Assembly (NCBI GenBank): GCA_038043445.1
Contig: JBBTBY010000049.1
Location: 1 to 36,143, forward strand
DNA from: Spirochaetota bacterium
GTDB taxonomy: Bacteria; Spirochaetota; Brachyspiria; Brachyspirales; JACRPF01
Reading direction: 5' to 3'
DNA: 36,143 bases
Shown here: positions 22,854 to 30,741 of the stretch, piece after piece
How positions within the stretch are numbered: position 1 is the stretch's first letter
Layout of the letters: each line of letters begins with the position of its first letter
Program-made: the position numbers and the translations under genes
The notes under the pieces: generated by a model
The model's database searches: none
Seen by the model: only the letters and a program-made list of their open reading frames with translations
What the model was told of the DNA's origin: nothing

Positions 22854-24149
22854 TCACCGTTCACGGTTGCGGAAGAATCTCGACCGCAGGTAATTCGCCT
22901 GCAGTTTGCGAATGAGCAGGTTCACGACACCCGCCATCGGCACGGCGATGAGTATCCCCACCACATTGAAGAAATAGCCGCACAGTATCGTCGAGAGTAT
23001 GATGATGACCGGCGAGAGCTTCACCTGACGCCCGAGCACGAGCGGTGTTATCACCCAGGAATCGAGCACCTGGCCGATCACATAGATGACGGCGACCTTT
23101 ATCACGCCGACGATCATGACACTGTCCGCAGAGAATGCGGCGACCACGAACGTCGGAATGACGATAAAGCCTCCGACGATAGGGACCATATTGAATACGC
23201 CGCGGATTATCGAAAGGAGCAGGCCGTAACGGACACCGGTGACAAGGAACATGAGGAAGAACACGATCGCAATGATGGTCGACGAGAGCAGGATGCCGAA
23301 GAGATAATCATGCACCACACGCTCGGTCCGGGCTATGAACGCGCGTATCTCCGTCTCATAGGAACGGGGGATGAACCGCGAGAAGAACTGCCGGAAGCGA
23401 TCGAAATCCAGGAGCAGCAGAAAGACGATTATCGGCGTCGCTATGATATAAAGCAATCGAAGCAGAATGGCGCCGACACCGCGGGTGATGTTCGCAAAAA
23501 AATTATCAACAATATGCATTATCGAGGTCGATGCCCAGCCGGTGAGGAATCCCGGGCTCATGTCGATATCATACGCCGGCAATCCTGCCGATTTCAATGT
23601 CGCATTTATGAAATTCATCGCTGAAACAACGAAACGCTCAAGGCTCGAAAGATACAGCGGCAGGTTCGACAGGAACCCCGATCCCTCGCGGACGAACACC
23701 GGCACAACGAGCGCGACCAGTCCCGCGATGGCGAAGAATATCGGGAAGAACGCAAGGGCAACAGCGAGCATATGCGGGATGCGCTTGATATGCCGCTCGA
23801 TGAACTTCACGATGGGGTGCATGAGATAGGCGATGACGACGGCGAGTATGAACGGCGTTACGATGGCGGCCGTTTTCGACAGGAACCAAAGGCCGAAGAG
23901 CGTTGTGAGGGTTATGAGGAGTATCTTCGCCCAGCTGTATCGAAGGAACGGCAGGAGCATTGCGGCGCTGACGAGATAGAGCAGTATCGGCGACCGAAGG
24001 ATATCGATACGGAAGGCGAAGATCACGAGGAGCGCTCCGATGACGGCGATAAGAAGCACATTGCCGCTGATGAGCAGTCCGACATTGTCGTTCGAACGCC
24101 GCTCAGGGAGCTTATCACCGTCTTTTTTTCGGCCGAACTTGAAGAACAT
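22854..24149 (-). CDS. AI-2E family transporter (PerM/TqsA-type permease)
   Basis: A 431-residue inner-membrane protein with about eight hydrophobic segments. The family core is present: VTPFILAVVIAYLMHPIVKFIE (about 96-117), the amphipathic middle region, and the C-terminal NMVPIVGGFIVIPTF and DSWVITPLVLGRQVKLSPV. Members export small molecules such as autoinducer-2, or act as cation-proton antiporters; which applies here is unknown. AGGAG is 6 bases before ATG 24149, 3 bases after the kdsA stop, so it is cotranscribed with kdsA. Confidence 0.9.
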   Translation of the reverse strand: MFFKFGRKKDGDKLPERRSNDNVGLLISGNVLLIAVIGALLVIFAFRIDILRSPILLYLVSAAMLLPFLRYSWAKILLITLTTLFGLWFLSKTAAIVTPFILAVVIAYLMHPIVKFIERHIKRIPHMLAVALAFFPIFFAIAGLVALVVPVFVREGSGFLSNLPLYLSSLERFVVSAMNFINATLKSAGLPAYDIDMSPGFLTGWASTSIMHIVDNFFANITRGVGAILLRLLYIIATPIIVFLLLLDFDRFRQFFSRFIPRSYETEIRAFIARTERVVHDYLFGILLSSTIIAIVFFLMFLVTGVRYGLLLSIIRGVFNMVPIVGGFIVIPTFVVAAFSADSVMIVGVIKVAVIYVIGQVLDSWVITPLVLGRQVKLSPVIIILSTILCGYFFNVVGILIAVPMAGVVNLLIRKLQANYLRSRFFRNRER

Positions 24150-24152
24150 AGC

Positions 24153-24968
24153 TCACTCCTCAGAGAGAACACCCTTTATACGTATGAGCTCCTTCCAGAG
24201 GGAAGCGGCCTTTGCAAGGGGGAACATCGTCGCCGCATCGGACAGACCCTTCTCCGGCTCCGGATGCACTTCCATGAACACACCGTCAATGCCTGCGGCA
24301 ACGGCCGCACGCGCCAGGTTCGGTATGAACTCGCGCCCGCCGCCCGACACCCCGCTCGCGGCCGAGGGGAGCTGCACCGAGTGCGTCGCATCGAAAATGA
24401 CCGGTGCGTATCGGCGCATGATGACAAGATTCCTCATATCGACGACGAGATTATTGTAGCCGAACGAATTGCCGCGCTCGGTCAGGAGCAGTCGCTTCTC
24501 CGACGCAGCGTCCGAACATTTCTCCGCAATGAAGCGGGCGTCATCCCCGGAGAGGAATTGCCCTTTTTTCACGTTCACTGCACGGCCGGTCTCGGCGGCG
24601 GCGCGGAGCAGATCGGTCTGGCGCGAGAGGAAAGCCGGTATCTGTATGATATCGGCAACGCGCGCAGCTTCCGGCGCATCGGCAGCGGTATGTATATCGG
24701 TCACTATCGGGAGCCCGGTACGCTTCTTCACCTCGGCAAGTATGGCAAGGCCGTCCTTCATCCCCGCCCCGCGATACGATGACTTCGATGTACGGTTCGC
24801 CTTGTCATAGGAAGCCTTGAACACAAGCGTGATATTGAGCTCGCGCTTGATGGCAAGAAGCTCGGTCGCTATGGCATGGGTCATAACCGCGCTTTCGATG
24901 ACGCAGGGCCCGGCGATAAAGAGGAGCTCGCGTCCGCCTGCGGTGATATTATTGTAGTTGAATCGCAT
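24153..24968 (-). CDS. kdsA: 3-deoxy-8-phosphooctulonate (Kdo-8-P) synthase
   Basis: Condenses arabinose-5-phosphate with phosphoenolpyruvate to Kdo-8-phosphate, the precursor of the inner LPS sugar. The 271-residue TIM barrel shows IAGPCVIES, FKASYDKANRTS (about 50-61), VTDIHT, IQIPAFLSRQTDLL, NVKKGQFL, FDATHSVQLP and the late E and D in FMEVHPEPEKGLSDAA. C22 in IAGPC, with the H, E and D above, is the ligand set of the metal-dependent KdsA class (Aquifex type); the E. coli type has asparagine there. First gene of a six-gene operon ending in lptB. Its presence shows a Kdo-containing outer membrane. Confidence 0.95.
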   Translation of the reverse strand: MRFNYNNITAGGRELLFIAGPCVIESAVMTHAIATELLAIKRELNITLVFKASYDKANRTSKSSYRGAGMKDGLAILAEVKKRTGLPIVTDIHTAADAPEAARVADIIQIPAFLSRQTDLLRAAAETGRAVNVKKGQFLSGDDARFIAEKCSDAASEKRLLLTERGNSFGYNNLVVDMRNLVIMRRYAPVIFDATHSVQLPSAASGVSGGGREFIPNLARAAVAAGIDGVFMEVHPEPEKGLSDAATMFPLAKAASLWKELIRIKGVLSEE

Positions 24969-24995
24969 GGCACGTCCGATGTATCAGGATACTGT

Positions 24996-25024
24996 ATTCT
25001 ATCATGCGCTATCATATGCCGCAA
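24996..25024 (-). promoter_or_regulatory. Promoter of the kdsA-lptB operon
   Basis: On the minus strand TTGCGG (25024-25019), 17 bp, TAGAAT (25001-24996), about 28 bases before ATG 24968. The -35 box is weak. Confidence 0.5.
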
Positions 25025-25102
25025 GGAGCGAAGGGTCGAGGTGTGTGACTTTCCATTGTGGTAACGCAGCGAAATAATTGCATGAGGCCGGAATCAGCAG
25101 CC

Positions 25103-25161
25103 AGACACGAATTACACTAATTTCCACGAATTATTCGTGGTTATTCGTGCAATTCGTGTCT
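25103..25161. repeat. ATTCGTG palindromic repeat (59 bp)
   Basis: Two 29-base arms around one central T. The centre is the perfect CACGAAT-T-ATTCGTG, and the ends AGACACGAATT/AATTCGTGTCT are perfect, with a few mismatches between. It lies in the 368-base gap between kdsA and the small sigma-like gene; beyond the kdsA promoter nothing else is seen in that gap. Confidence 0.65.
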
Positions 25162-25336
25162 ATCCCTCTTAATTTGGCGTCAATCGATCAGAGCATTTCA
25201 CCTACAAAAAAATTCACTCACAGGGGCGAGCCGCCGCCGGCGTGAACGAAATAATCGCACTTTTTTCCTCTTCATGCGTTATAGAGGAAGCGGAGCCCGG
25301 TACGGGCCGGATACCGCGAACATAGGGAGCATGACG

Positions 25337-25603
25337 ATGAACATCAATGTCAAGGACGCGCTCGCCGAGCTTGACCGCGTCACTGCCGAACGATTGGCGC
25401 GGGAGAACAAGACCGCTTTAATGAAAAAGATAGATGGCTTGCCTGAACTGGATCGCTCGGTGTTCCTCCTTCGGGCGCAGAAACGCTCATATATCGAGAT
25501 AGCACATCATCTCCGGCGTCCGCTGCTCGATATCAAATGCGCCATGTGGGATGCCGTTGCGGCGCTCTCAGCGAACGCACAGGCCGGTTCGGAAAAGAAC
25601 TAA
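25337..25603 (+). CDS. Stand-alone sigma region-4-like protein (88 aa)
   Basis: Residues 30-77 (KKIDGLPELDRSVFLLRAQ, YIEIAHHLRRPLLDIKCAMW, DAVAAL) have the spacing of sigma-70 region 4.2: LPELDRSVFLLR, then a helix-turn-helix with EIAHHL as the first helix and DIKCAMWDAV as the recognition helix. Region 2 is absent, so this is not a complete sigma factor. The N-terminal 30 residues form a charged helix. AGGGAG precedes ATG 25337 by 7 bases; in-frame ATGs at 25274 and 25331 exist but are less well placed. It could be an anti-sigma or promoter-binding accessory protein. It converges with cheB with overlapping stop codons. Confidence 0.65.
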   Translation: MNINVKDALAELDRVTAERLARENKTALMKKIDGLPELDRSVFLLRAQKRSYIEIAHHLRRPLLDIKCAMWDAVAALSANAQAGSEKN

Positions 25604-26706
25604 GCGTTCTCCCAGGGCCTGGCGGCAAGATACCCGACTATCTCGGGGACTATCGCCGACAGCGGAAGTACTTTATCGGCGGCGCCAAGTCCGATGGCCA
25701 CGCGCGGCATGCCGAATACGGTCGATGTCTCCCTGTCCTGCGCAATGGTGAACGCACCGCTTTCGTGCAGCCGGTGCAGCCCCTTCGCACCGTCGCTCCC
25801 CATGCCCGTCATGAGCACGCCGACGGCGGAACCCGACAGCGTCTTCCCGATCGAATCAAAAAGATAATCCGCACTGGGAACATGCCCGGACACGAGCTTT
25901 GCATCCTCGGCGACGGCAAATATCCTTCCGCCATGCTCGGACACGCCCAGATGACGATCTCCCGGGGCGATGTAGACGGCGCCAGCCTTCAATTCCTCCC
26001 CATGCTCGGCCTTCTTAACGATGAGCGTGCAGATATCGCCGAGACTCTCCGCGAACGATTGCACGAAATCATCCGGTATATGCTGCACGAGCAGAACGGG
26101 GAGCGGGAAGTCCTTCGGGAACTGCGGGAACATGACGCGCAGCGCGCGCGGACCGCCGGTGGATATCCCTATCGCGAGCACGCGCGGGAATTTCTTTTTC
26201 ACGTGTGCCGGAACGGGCGCCGGTGCCGGAGATGCCGCCGTCTCTTTTGCCGGCGCTTTTCGTTCGTGTACCGCCGGCGGATCGATATTGACATCCCGAT
26301 CGCTCAGGTGGGCGATGGCCTTCACCTTCTCTATTATCTCGCTCGCGGAGCGTTCTATGTCAACAGAAATACTGCCCGACGGCTTATGGACGATGTCGAG
26401 CGCGCCGAGCGCAAGGGCTTCTATGGCGATGCGGCTCCCCGCCTTCGTCAATGCGCTCACCATGAGGACACGCACGGCGGCCTTCTCTTCTTTCAAGCGT
26501 GCGAGAAGGTCAAGGCCGTTCATCACCGGCATTTCCACATCGAGTGTTACGACATCCGGGGACTTTTCCTTTATCTTTCGGAGTGCTATCTCGCCGTTCT
26601 GCGCGTAATCGACCACTTCTATTTCGCCGTCTGCGGAAAGCAGCCGCCCGATCATTTTCCGCATGAGGGACGAATCATCAACGATGAGAACACGTATTTT
26701 TCCCAT
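25600..26706 (-). CDS. cheB: Chemotaxis protein-glutamate methylesterase/deamidase CheB
   Basis: Removes methyl groups from chemoreceptors for adaptation. The 368-residue protein has an N-terminal receiver domain (VLIVDDSSLMRK; phosphoacceptor D56 in TLDVEMPVMNG; K108 in VHKPSG), an Ala/Pro linker (about 148-172) and the methylesterase domain with catalytic triad S182 (GISTGGP), H209 (VQHIP) and D305 (GMGSDGAKGL). ATG 26706 follows the purF stop by 5 bases and lacks a clear ribosome site, so coupling to purF translation is likely. No cheR, cheA or cheW is present; a chemoreceptor-like gene lies at 33094. Association with purF is unusual. Confidence 0.95.
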   Translation of the reverse strand: MGKIRVLIVDDSSLMRKMIGRLLSADGEIEVVDYAQNGEIALRKIKEKSPDVVTLDVEMPVMNGLDLLARLKEEKAAVRVLMVSALTKAGSRIAIEALALGALDIVHKPSGSISVDIERSASEIIEKVKAIAHLSDRDVNIDPPAVHERKAPAKETAASPAPAPVPAHVKKKFPRVLAIGISTGGPRALRVMFPQFPKDFPLPVLLVQHIPDDFVQSFAESLGDICTLIVKKAEHGEELKAGAVYIAPGDRHLGVSEHGGRIFAVAEDAKLVSGHVPSADYLFDSIGKTLSGSAVGVLMTGMGSDGAKGLHRLHESGAFTIAQDRETSTVFGMPRVAIGLGAADKVLPLSAIVPEIVGYLAARPWENA

Positions 26707-26711
26707 GGAGG

Positions 26712-28121
26712 TCACACTTCGAACGCCAGTTTCGAGTGGCGGTCCTCTATCGGTATCACATAACGGCCGGTAAAACACGCGTCACAGAGCCCGTCGCCGG
26801 TGGACGACGCCGCCTCATGGAGACCTTCCAGCGAAAGATACGCGAGCGAATCCGCGCCGATGGACCGGGCTATCTCTTCCGTGCTTTTTTTATTGGCGAT
26901 AAGCTCTTCGCAGGTGCCGAAATCGATGCCGTAGAAGCAGGGGAATTTCACCTTGGGGCTGGCTACGCGGAAATGCACCTCTTTTACGCCGGCAGAACGG
27001 AGCATCTTGATGATGCGCATCGATGTCGTTCCGCGCACGATGGAATCCTCGACAAGGACGATGCGTTTCCCCTCGAGGAGTTTCGCTATCGGCGCGAATT
27101 TGAGGCGCACACCGAGCCCGCGTATGGCCTGTGACGGCTCAATGAACGTACGTCCGACATAATGGCTCCTTACAAGCCCCATGGTGAACGGTATGCCGCT
27201 CTTATCGCTGAAGCCGAGCGCCGCGGGAACGCCCGAATCGGGCACCGGCACGACAAGGTCGGCGTCCACCGTCGATTCTGCGGCAAGCCGTACGCCGGAT
27301 TTATATCGCACGCTGTGCACGCTTTTCCCGAGCACATTGCTGCTCGGTTTTGCGAAGTACACGTATTCAAAAAGGCACATGCGTTCGCTCGTTTCCTTGA
27401 ACGGGAAATCGGAACGCAGCTCATTGCTCGCAAGATCGATCGATATGACCTCGCCGGCTTTTATGTCGCGGACGAACGATGCGCCGATCATATCGAAGGC
27501 CGATGTTTCGCTCGCCAGCACGTACGAATCGCCCAGGCGCCCGAGCGCAAGCGGGCGTATCCCGTGCGGGTCGCGTGCCGCAAGAAGATGGCCCTTCGTG
27601 AGTATCATGTAGCAGTACGCGCCCTCAATCTGCTTAAGCCCCTCGATGAACGCCATCACGATGTTCTTTTCCCGCGAATGCGCCATGAGGTGTATGATTA
27701 TCTCGCTGTCCGTCGTAGTGTGGAATATCGATCCGTCGAATTCGAGGCGATCACGGAGCGATTTTGCATTGACGAGGTTGCCGTTGAGCCCAACCGCGAG
27801 CGTTCCGCGATTGGACATCATAACGAGCGGCTGCGCGTTCATGAGGTTCGATCCGCCCGTCGTGCTGTAGCGTACATGCCCAATGGCCGCGGTGCCGGTG
27901 AGCGTACGGAGATTATCCTCGGTGAAGAAATCGCCGACCTTGCCCTGCCCTACCGCCTTGACGATCTTGGTGAGGTCCGAAACGGCTATGCCGCATGATT
28001 CCTGTCCGCGATGCTGCAGCCCATGAAGGCCGAGATAGGCGTAATTCGCCGCTTCATTATTTGCCGTTATTCCGAAAACACCGCATTCATCATTCTTTTC
28101 TTCGGCAGTCGATGAGCGCAC
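26712..28121 (-). CDS. purF: Amidophosphoribosyltransferase
   Basis: First committed step of purine synthesis: PRPP and glutamine to phosphoribosylamine. The 469-residue protein carries an N-terminal propeptide of 12 residues before nucleophile C13 (DECGVFG), as in the Bacillus-type enzyme; glutaminase motifs LQHRGQES and RYSTTG; PRPP loop VLVEDSIVRGTTS; and cysteines of a 4Fe-4S cluster (ERMCLFEYVYF, FPCFYGIDFG, GLCDACFTG). GTG 28121 has AAGGAT 7 bases upstream. A good promoter precedes it. It shares its transcript with cheB; other pur genes are absent. Confidence 0.96.
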   Translation of the reverse strand: MRSSTAEEKNDECGVFGITANNEAANYAYLGLHGLQHRGQESCGIAVSDLTKIVKAVGQGKVGDFFTEDNLRTLTGTAAIGHVRYSTTGGSNLMNAQPLVMMSNRGTLAVGLNGNLVNAKSLRDRLEFDGSIFHTTTDSEIIIHLMAHSREKNIVMAFIEGLKQIEGAYCYMILTKGHLLAARDPHGIRPLALGRLGDSYVLASETSAFDMIGASFVRDIKAGEVISIDLASNELRSDFPFKETSERMCLFEYVYFAKPSSNVLGKSVHSVRYKSGVRLAAESTVDADLVVPVPDSGVPAALGFSDKSGIPFTMGLVRSHYVGRTFIEPSQAIRGLGVRLKFAPIAKLLEGKRIVLVEDSIVRGTTSMRIIKMLRSAGVKEVHFRVASPKVKFPCFYGIDFGTCEELIANKKSTEEIARSIGADSLAYLSLEGLHEAASSTGDGLCDACFTGRYVIPIEDRHSKLAFEV

Positions 28122-28151
28122 GAATGTATCCTTTTTTTATGTGAGACTGTT

Positions 28152-28179
28152 ATTATACAAAACATCGGCGATTTATCAA
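28152..28179 (-). promoter_or_regulatory. Promoter of purF-cheB
   Basis: On the minus strand TTGATA (28179-28174), 16 bp, consensus TATAAT (28157-28152), with a leader of about 25 bases. No purine-riboswitch-like structure fits in the 70-base gap. Confidence 0.7.
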
Positions 28180-28191
28180 GCTCGGCCCTTC

Positions 28192-28758
28192 CTACACTCT
28201 GACCTTCCCCTGTCGAAGCACTCGCTTACCGATGCAATCATATATCGTTGACGGTGCCGCATCGACAATATCGCCGCCGTCGATGATGATATCGACCTTC
28301 TCTTCATACCGCTTCACGAGCTCACGCACGGAGGTTATCAGCGGCGCACCTGCGCCGTTCGCCGAGGGGGCGACGATCGGGCCGCTCAGCGCAAGCAGTT
28401 CCCTGAGGAACGCATCATCGGGGACGCGCAATGCAATGGTTCCGCTCACATATGAAAGCGAAACGCGTTCGGTGAGCGGCAGTATGAATGTGATCGCACC
28501 GGGAACCTTCGCTCGAAGCTCCTCGGGAAGCGGCATATCGGAAAAACGTCCTATCGCCGCGGTGTCCGGTATCAGCACAAGGAACGGCTTGTTCTTCTCG
28601 CGTCCCTTTATCCGATAGATCCGCTCGACGGCGTTCTCGTTGAACGCATCGGCGGCAAAACCGTACACGGTATCCGTCGGTATGATTGCCACACCGCCGT
28701 CCCGGATGACGCGTGCGCAATCGGCGATGGCCGTACGTTCAGCGATCGGACGTATCAT
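28192..28758 (-). CDS. tsaC: L-threonylcarbamoyladenylate synthase (TsaC/Sua5/YrdC family)
   Basis: Makes threonylcarbamoyl-AMP for the t6A37 modification of ANN-decoding tRNAs. The 188-residue single YrdC domain has AIIPTDTVYGFAADA (24-38), KGREKNKPFLVLI with the K-x-R...K-P signature, a substrate-loop stretch around PGAITFIL, IALRVPDD, and GPIVAPSANGAGAP. No Sua5 C-terminal domain, so TsaC-type. ATG 28758 overlaps the tatC TGA by 4 bases (28758-28755), so it is coupled to tatC. Confidence 0.93.
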   Translation of the reverse strand: MIRPIAERTAIADCARVIRDGGVAIIPTDTVYGFAADAFNENAVERIYRIKGREKNKPFLVLIPDTAAIGRFSDMPLPEELRAKVPGAITFILPLTERVSLSYVSGTIALRVPDDAFLRELLALSGPIVAPSANGAGAPLITSVRELVKRYEEKVDIIIDGGDIVDAAPSTIYDCIGKRVLRQGKVRV

Positions 28759-29486
28759 CTCTTCTTTTCACGGAACAGGATGCGCGCAAGTATGATGGTG
28801 AATTCGTAGAGGAGATACAACGTTACGCCGACGATGGACTGCGTATAGAGATCGACCGTCGGCGTTATGAGCGCCGCGATGATGAATATCGCGACGATGA
28901 CATGGCGGCGATACTTCGTCAGCATGTCGACCGAAAGAACACCTATCTTGATGAGCACGAGGAGTATCCACGGCGTCTGGAACACGAGCCCCATCATGAG
29001 AATGAGAATGATGAGCATATTGAAATATTCGCCGACGCTCCAGAGCGCCTTGACACCGTCATTCTTCGCGAAATCGATGAAGAAGTTGAACACGGTCGGC
29101 GTGAGAAAGAAATAGGAGAATGCCGCCCCGCCGTAAAAGAACACGATGACCGACAGCACCGCCGGAAAGAAGTATCGCCGCTCTTTCTTCGTGAGCGCCG
29201 GCAGGATGAACGTTGCAAGCTGAACAAGCGCCACCGGCACCGCTGCGAAAAGCCCCGAGAAAAAGGCGATCTTGATATAGGTAATGAACTTTTCCTGCGG
29301 GCGCAGATAAATGAGCTCCACGGTCAAATGACGCACCGGGGCCTTGAGGAACATTATCACCTGATCGATGAAGATGAACGAAACGATGGCCGCGGCGGCA
29401 AGCACCGCGAGCGATATGAGCAGCTTCCCGCGAAGTACATCGAGGTGTCCGAGAAAATCAAGTTTATTATGGTCGACTTTTGTCAT
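28755..29486 (-). CDS. tatC: Sec-independent protein translocase TatC
   Basis: The receptor subunit of the twin-arginine pathway exporting folded proteins. The 243-residue, six-span membrane protein shows the signature N-terminus FLGHLDVLRGKLLIS (H-L-x-x-L-R-x-x-L), FFSGLFAAVPVALVQLATFILPAL, YFFPAVLSVIVFFYGG, a conserved FEP-like region FLTPTVFNFF and the last spans ITPTVDLYTQSIV. No TatA or TatB gene is in the window. No ribosome site precedes the ATG at 29486; the predicted transcription start is 1-3 bases upstream of it. Confidence 0.95.
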   Translation of the reverse strand: MTKVDHNKLDFLGHLDVLRGKLLISLAVLAAAAIVSFIFIDQVIMFLKAPVRHLTVELIYLRPQEKFITYIKIAFFSGLFAAVPVALVQLATFILPALTKKERRYFFPAVLSVIVFFYGGAAFSYFFLTPTVFNFFIDFAKNDGVKALWSVGEYFNMLIILILMMGLVFQTPWILLVLIKIGVLSVDMLTKYRRHVIVAIFIIAALITPTVDLYTQSIVGVTLYLLYEFTIILARILFREKKR

Positions 29487-29494
29487 GGAACGTG

Positions 29495-29522
29495 ATTATA
29501 CCGCGCATCGGGAAAATCGCAA
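29495..29522 (-). promoter_or_regulatory. Promoter of tatC-tsaC, apparently leaderless
   Basis: On the minus strand TTGCGA (29522-29517), 16 bp, TATAAT (29500-29495), then eight bases and the ATG at 29486. There is no room for a Shine-Dalgarno sequence. Confidence 0.6.
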
Positions 29523-29544
29523 TTTTATCGCACTCACCAAACCC

Positions 29545-29710
29545 TCACATAAGGGGAAAGAAAACCACTGAGGCCACAGAGAAAATACCGAGAGGGAGCG
29601 GAGAGAGAAAATAAATAAATCACCTATTGGGTAAAAACCAATGCCCGCTCTTTCCCTGTTTTCTCCTGCTATTTCTCTGTGTTCTCTGTGGTTGCATTTC
29701 TCTTTCGTGA
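29545..29710. repeat. CACAGAG-type inverted-repeat element, copy 3
   Basis: The left end reads TCACATAAGG, AAAACCACTGAGG, CCACAGAGAAAA; the right end reads TCTCTGTGGTT, TTTCTCTTTCGTGA. It shares termini and orientation with copy 2 and is inverted relative to copy 1. It overlaps the last 14 codons of the GT9 gene on the minus strand. Confidence 0.7.
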
Positions 29711-30706
29711 TAAATTCGGCACCGCATCCCTTCGCTCAAGCAGCTCGTTCATCGCCGCGAGTACGTCATGCGTTTCAATGGCGTCCATACAGCGGACATC
29801 GGTACATCGCGCCTTCGCATCGCACGGGCGGCACGGCGACGGACTTGCGACCACACGGGTGTGATCTCCGAGCGGCCCCGCCTTTTCACTGCGCGTCGCG
29901 CCGAAAAGCGCAACGGTCGGCGTCCCTGCCGCTGCGGCAAGATGCATGAGCCCCGAGTCATTGGCTATGACGACATCGCATTGCGTGAGCAATCGTGCGG
30001 TATCGAGCAGACTGTATTTTCCGACGGCATCGACAACCCCGTACGCTGAGACCATTTCATCGAGGAATGCGCGATAATGCACCGCCTCATCCTTCGAGCC
30101 GGCGATGATAATGCGTTCCTTCTGCCCGGCTATCGATGCGATGAGCGCTCTCCATCGCGCAAGGGGATACATCCGGCGCGGGTCATCGCGGGTGAACGGA
30201 GCGATCCCAATGGTCGGCACCGGTGAACGCGGCAGGATATCTCCGGCGGGGACATTGATATGCGGTGTCAGTTCGGAGGCAGGGATACCGAGCGGCGCAA
30301 GCAGGTCAAGGAAATGATGCATGCGATGCCGGTCATCGATACGCGGACGCACGCGATGTGTCAGGAGAAAACCGCGCATATCGGAGGCAAGGCCGACGCG
30401 GACGCGTGCATGCGCAAAGAACGCGATGAACGCCGCAAAAAAACCGCCGGGCATGAGCATCATCACATCGATATGTTCTGCGGACAGCACCTTCGCGGCA
30501 CGCAGCATGTCGGGAACGGATGCTTTCCGGTATCGAAAATGGTGCACCGCCGAGAACATACCGCTCGCTGAGTACAGCGGTGCGGTCGATGTATCGGTGA
30601 CGAGTATCGAGCGCGCCCCGGGATAATGCGCAAGGAAAGAGCGCATTGCAGGCAGCGCCAGCATCGAATCGCCGATACGCTCGGTGTTGAACACAGAGAC
30701 CGTCAT
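29669..30706 (-). CDS. Glycosyltransferase family 9 (LPS heptosyltransferase-like)
   Basis: A 345-residue GT-B glycosyltransferase: N-terminal VSVFNTERIGDSMLALPAMR (the ADP-heptose transferase start), and the C-terminal donor-binding motif VIANDSGLMHLAAAAGTPTVALFG (about 252-275). The cysteine cluster PCRPCDAKARCTDVRCM near 300 is common in the family and may bind metal. It should add heptose or a related sugar to the LPS core at the inner membrane. The final residues (SRKRNATTENTEK) are encoded by repeat copy 3, so the native C-terminus was altered. ATG 30706 coincides with the predicted transcription start; an ATG 3 bases earlier is the alternative. Confidence 0.9.
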   Translation of the reverse strand: MTVSVFNTERIGDSMLALPAMRSFLAHYPGARSILVTDTSTAPLYSASGMFSAVHHFRYRKASVPDMLRAAKVLSAEHIDVMMLMPGGFFAAFIAFFAHARVRVGLASDMRGFLLTHRVRPRIDDRHRMHHFLDLLAPLGIPASELTPHINVPAGDILPRSPVPTIGIAPFTRDDPRRMYPLARWRALIASIAGQKERIIIAGSKDEAVHYRAFLDEMVSAYGVVDAVGKYSLLDTARLLTQCDVVIANDSGLMHLAAAAGTPTVALFGATRSEKAGPLGDHTRVVASPSPCRPCDAKARCTDVRCMDAIETHDVLAAMNELLERRDAVPNLSRKRNATTENTEK

Positions 30707-30712
30707 CATCCT

Positions 30713-30741
30713 ATACTACAGCGTACCCATGCGGAGGTCAA
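30713..30741 (-). promoter_or_regulatory. Promoter of the GT9 gene, apparently leaderless
   Basis: On the minus strand TTGACC (30741-30736), 17 bp, TAGTAT (30718-30713). The -35 box contains the stop codon of the upstream protease gene. Transcription would begin at about 30706, the A of the second ATG. Confidence 0.55.
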
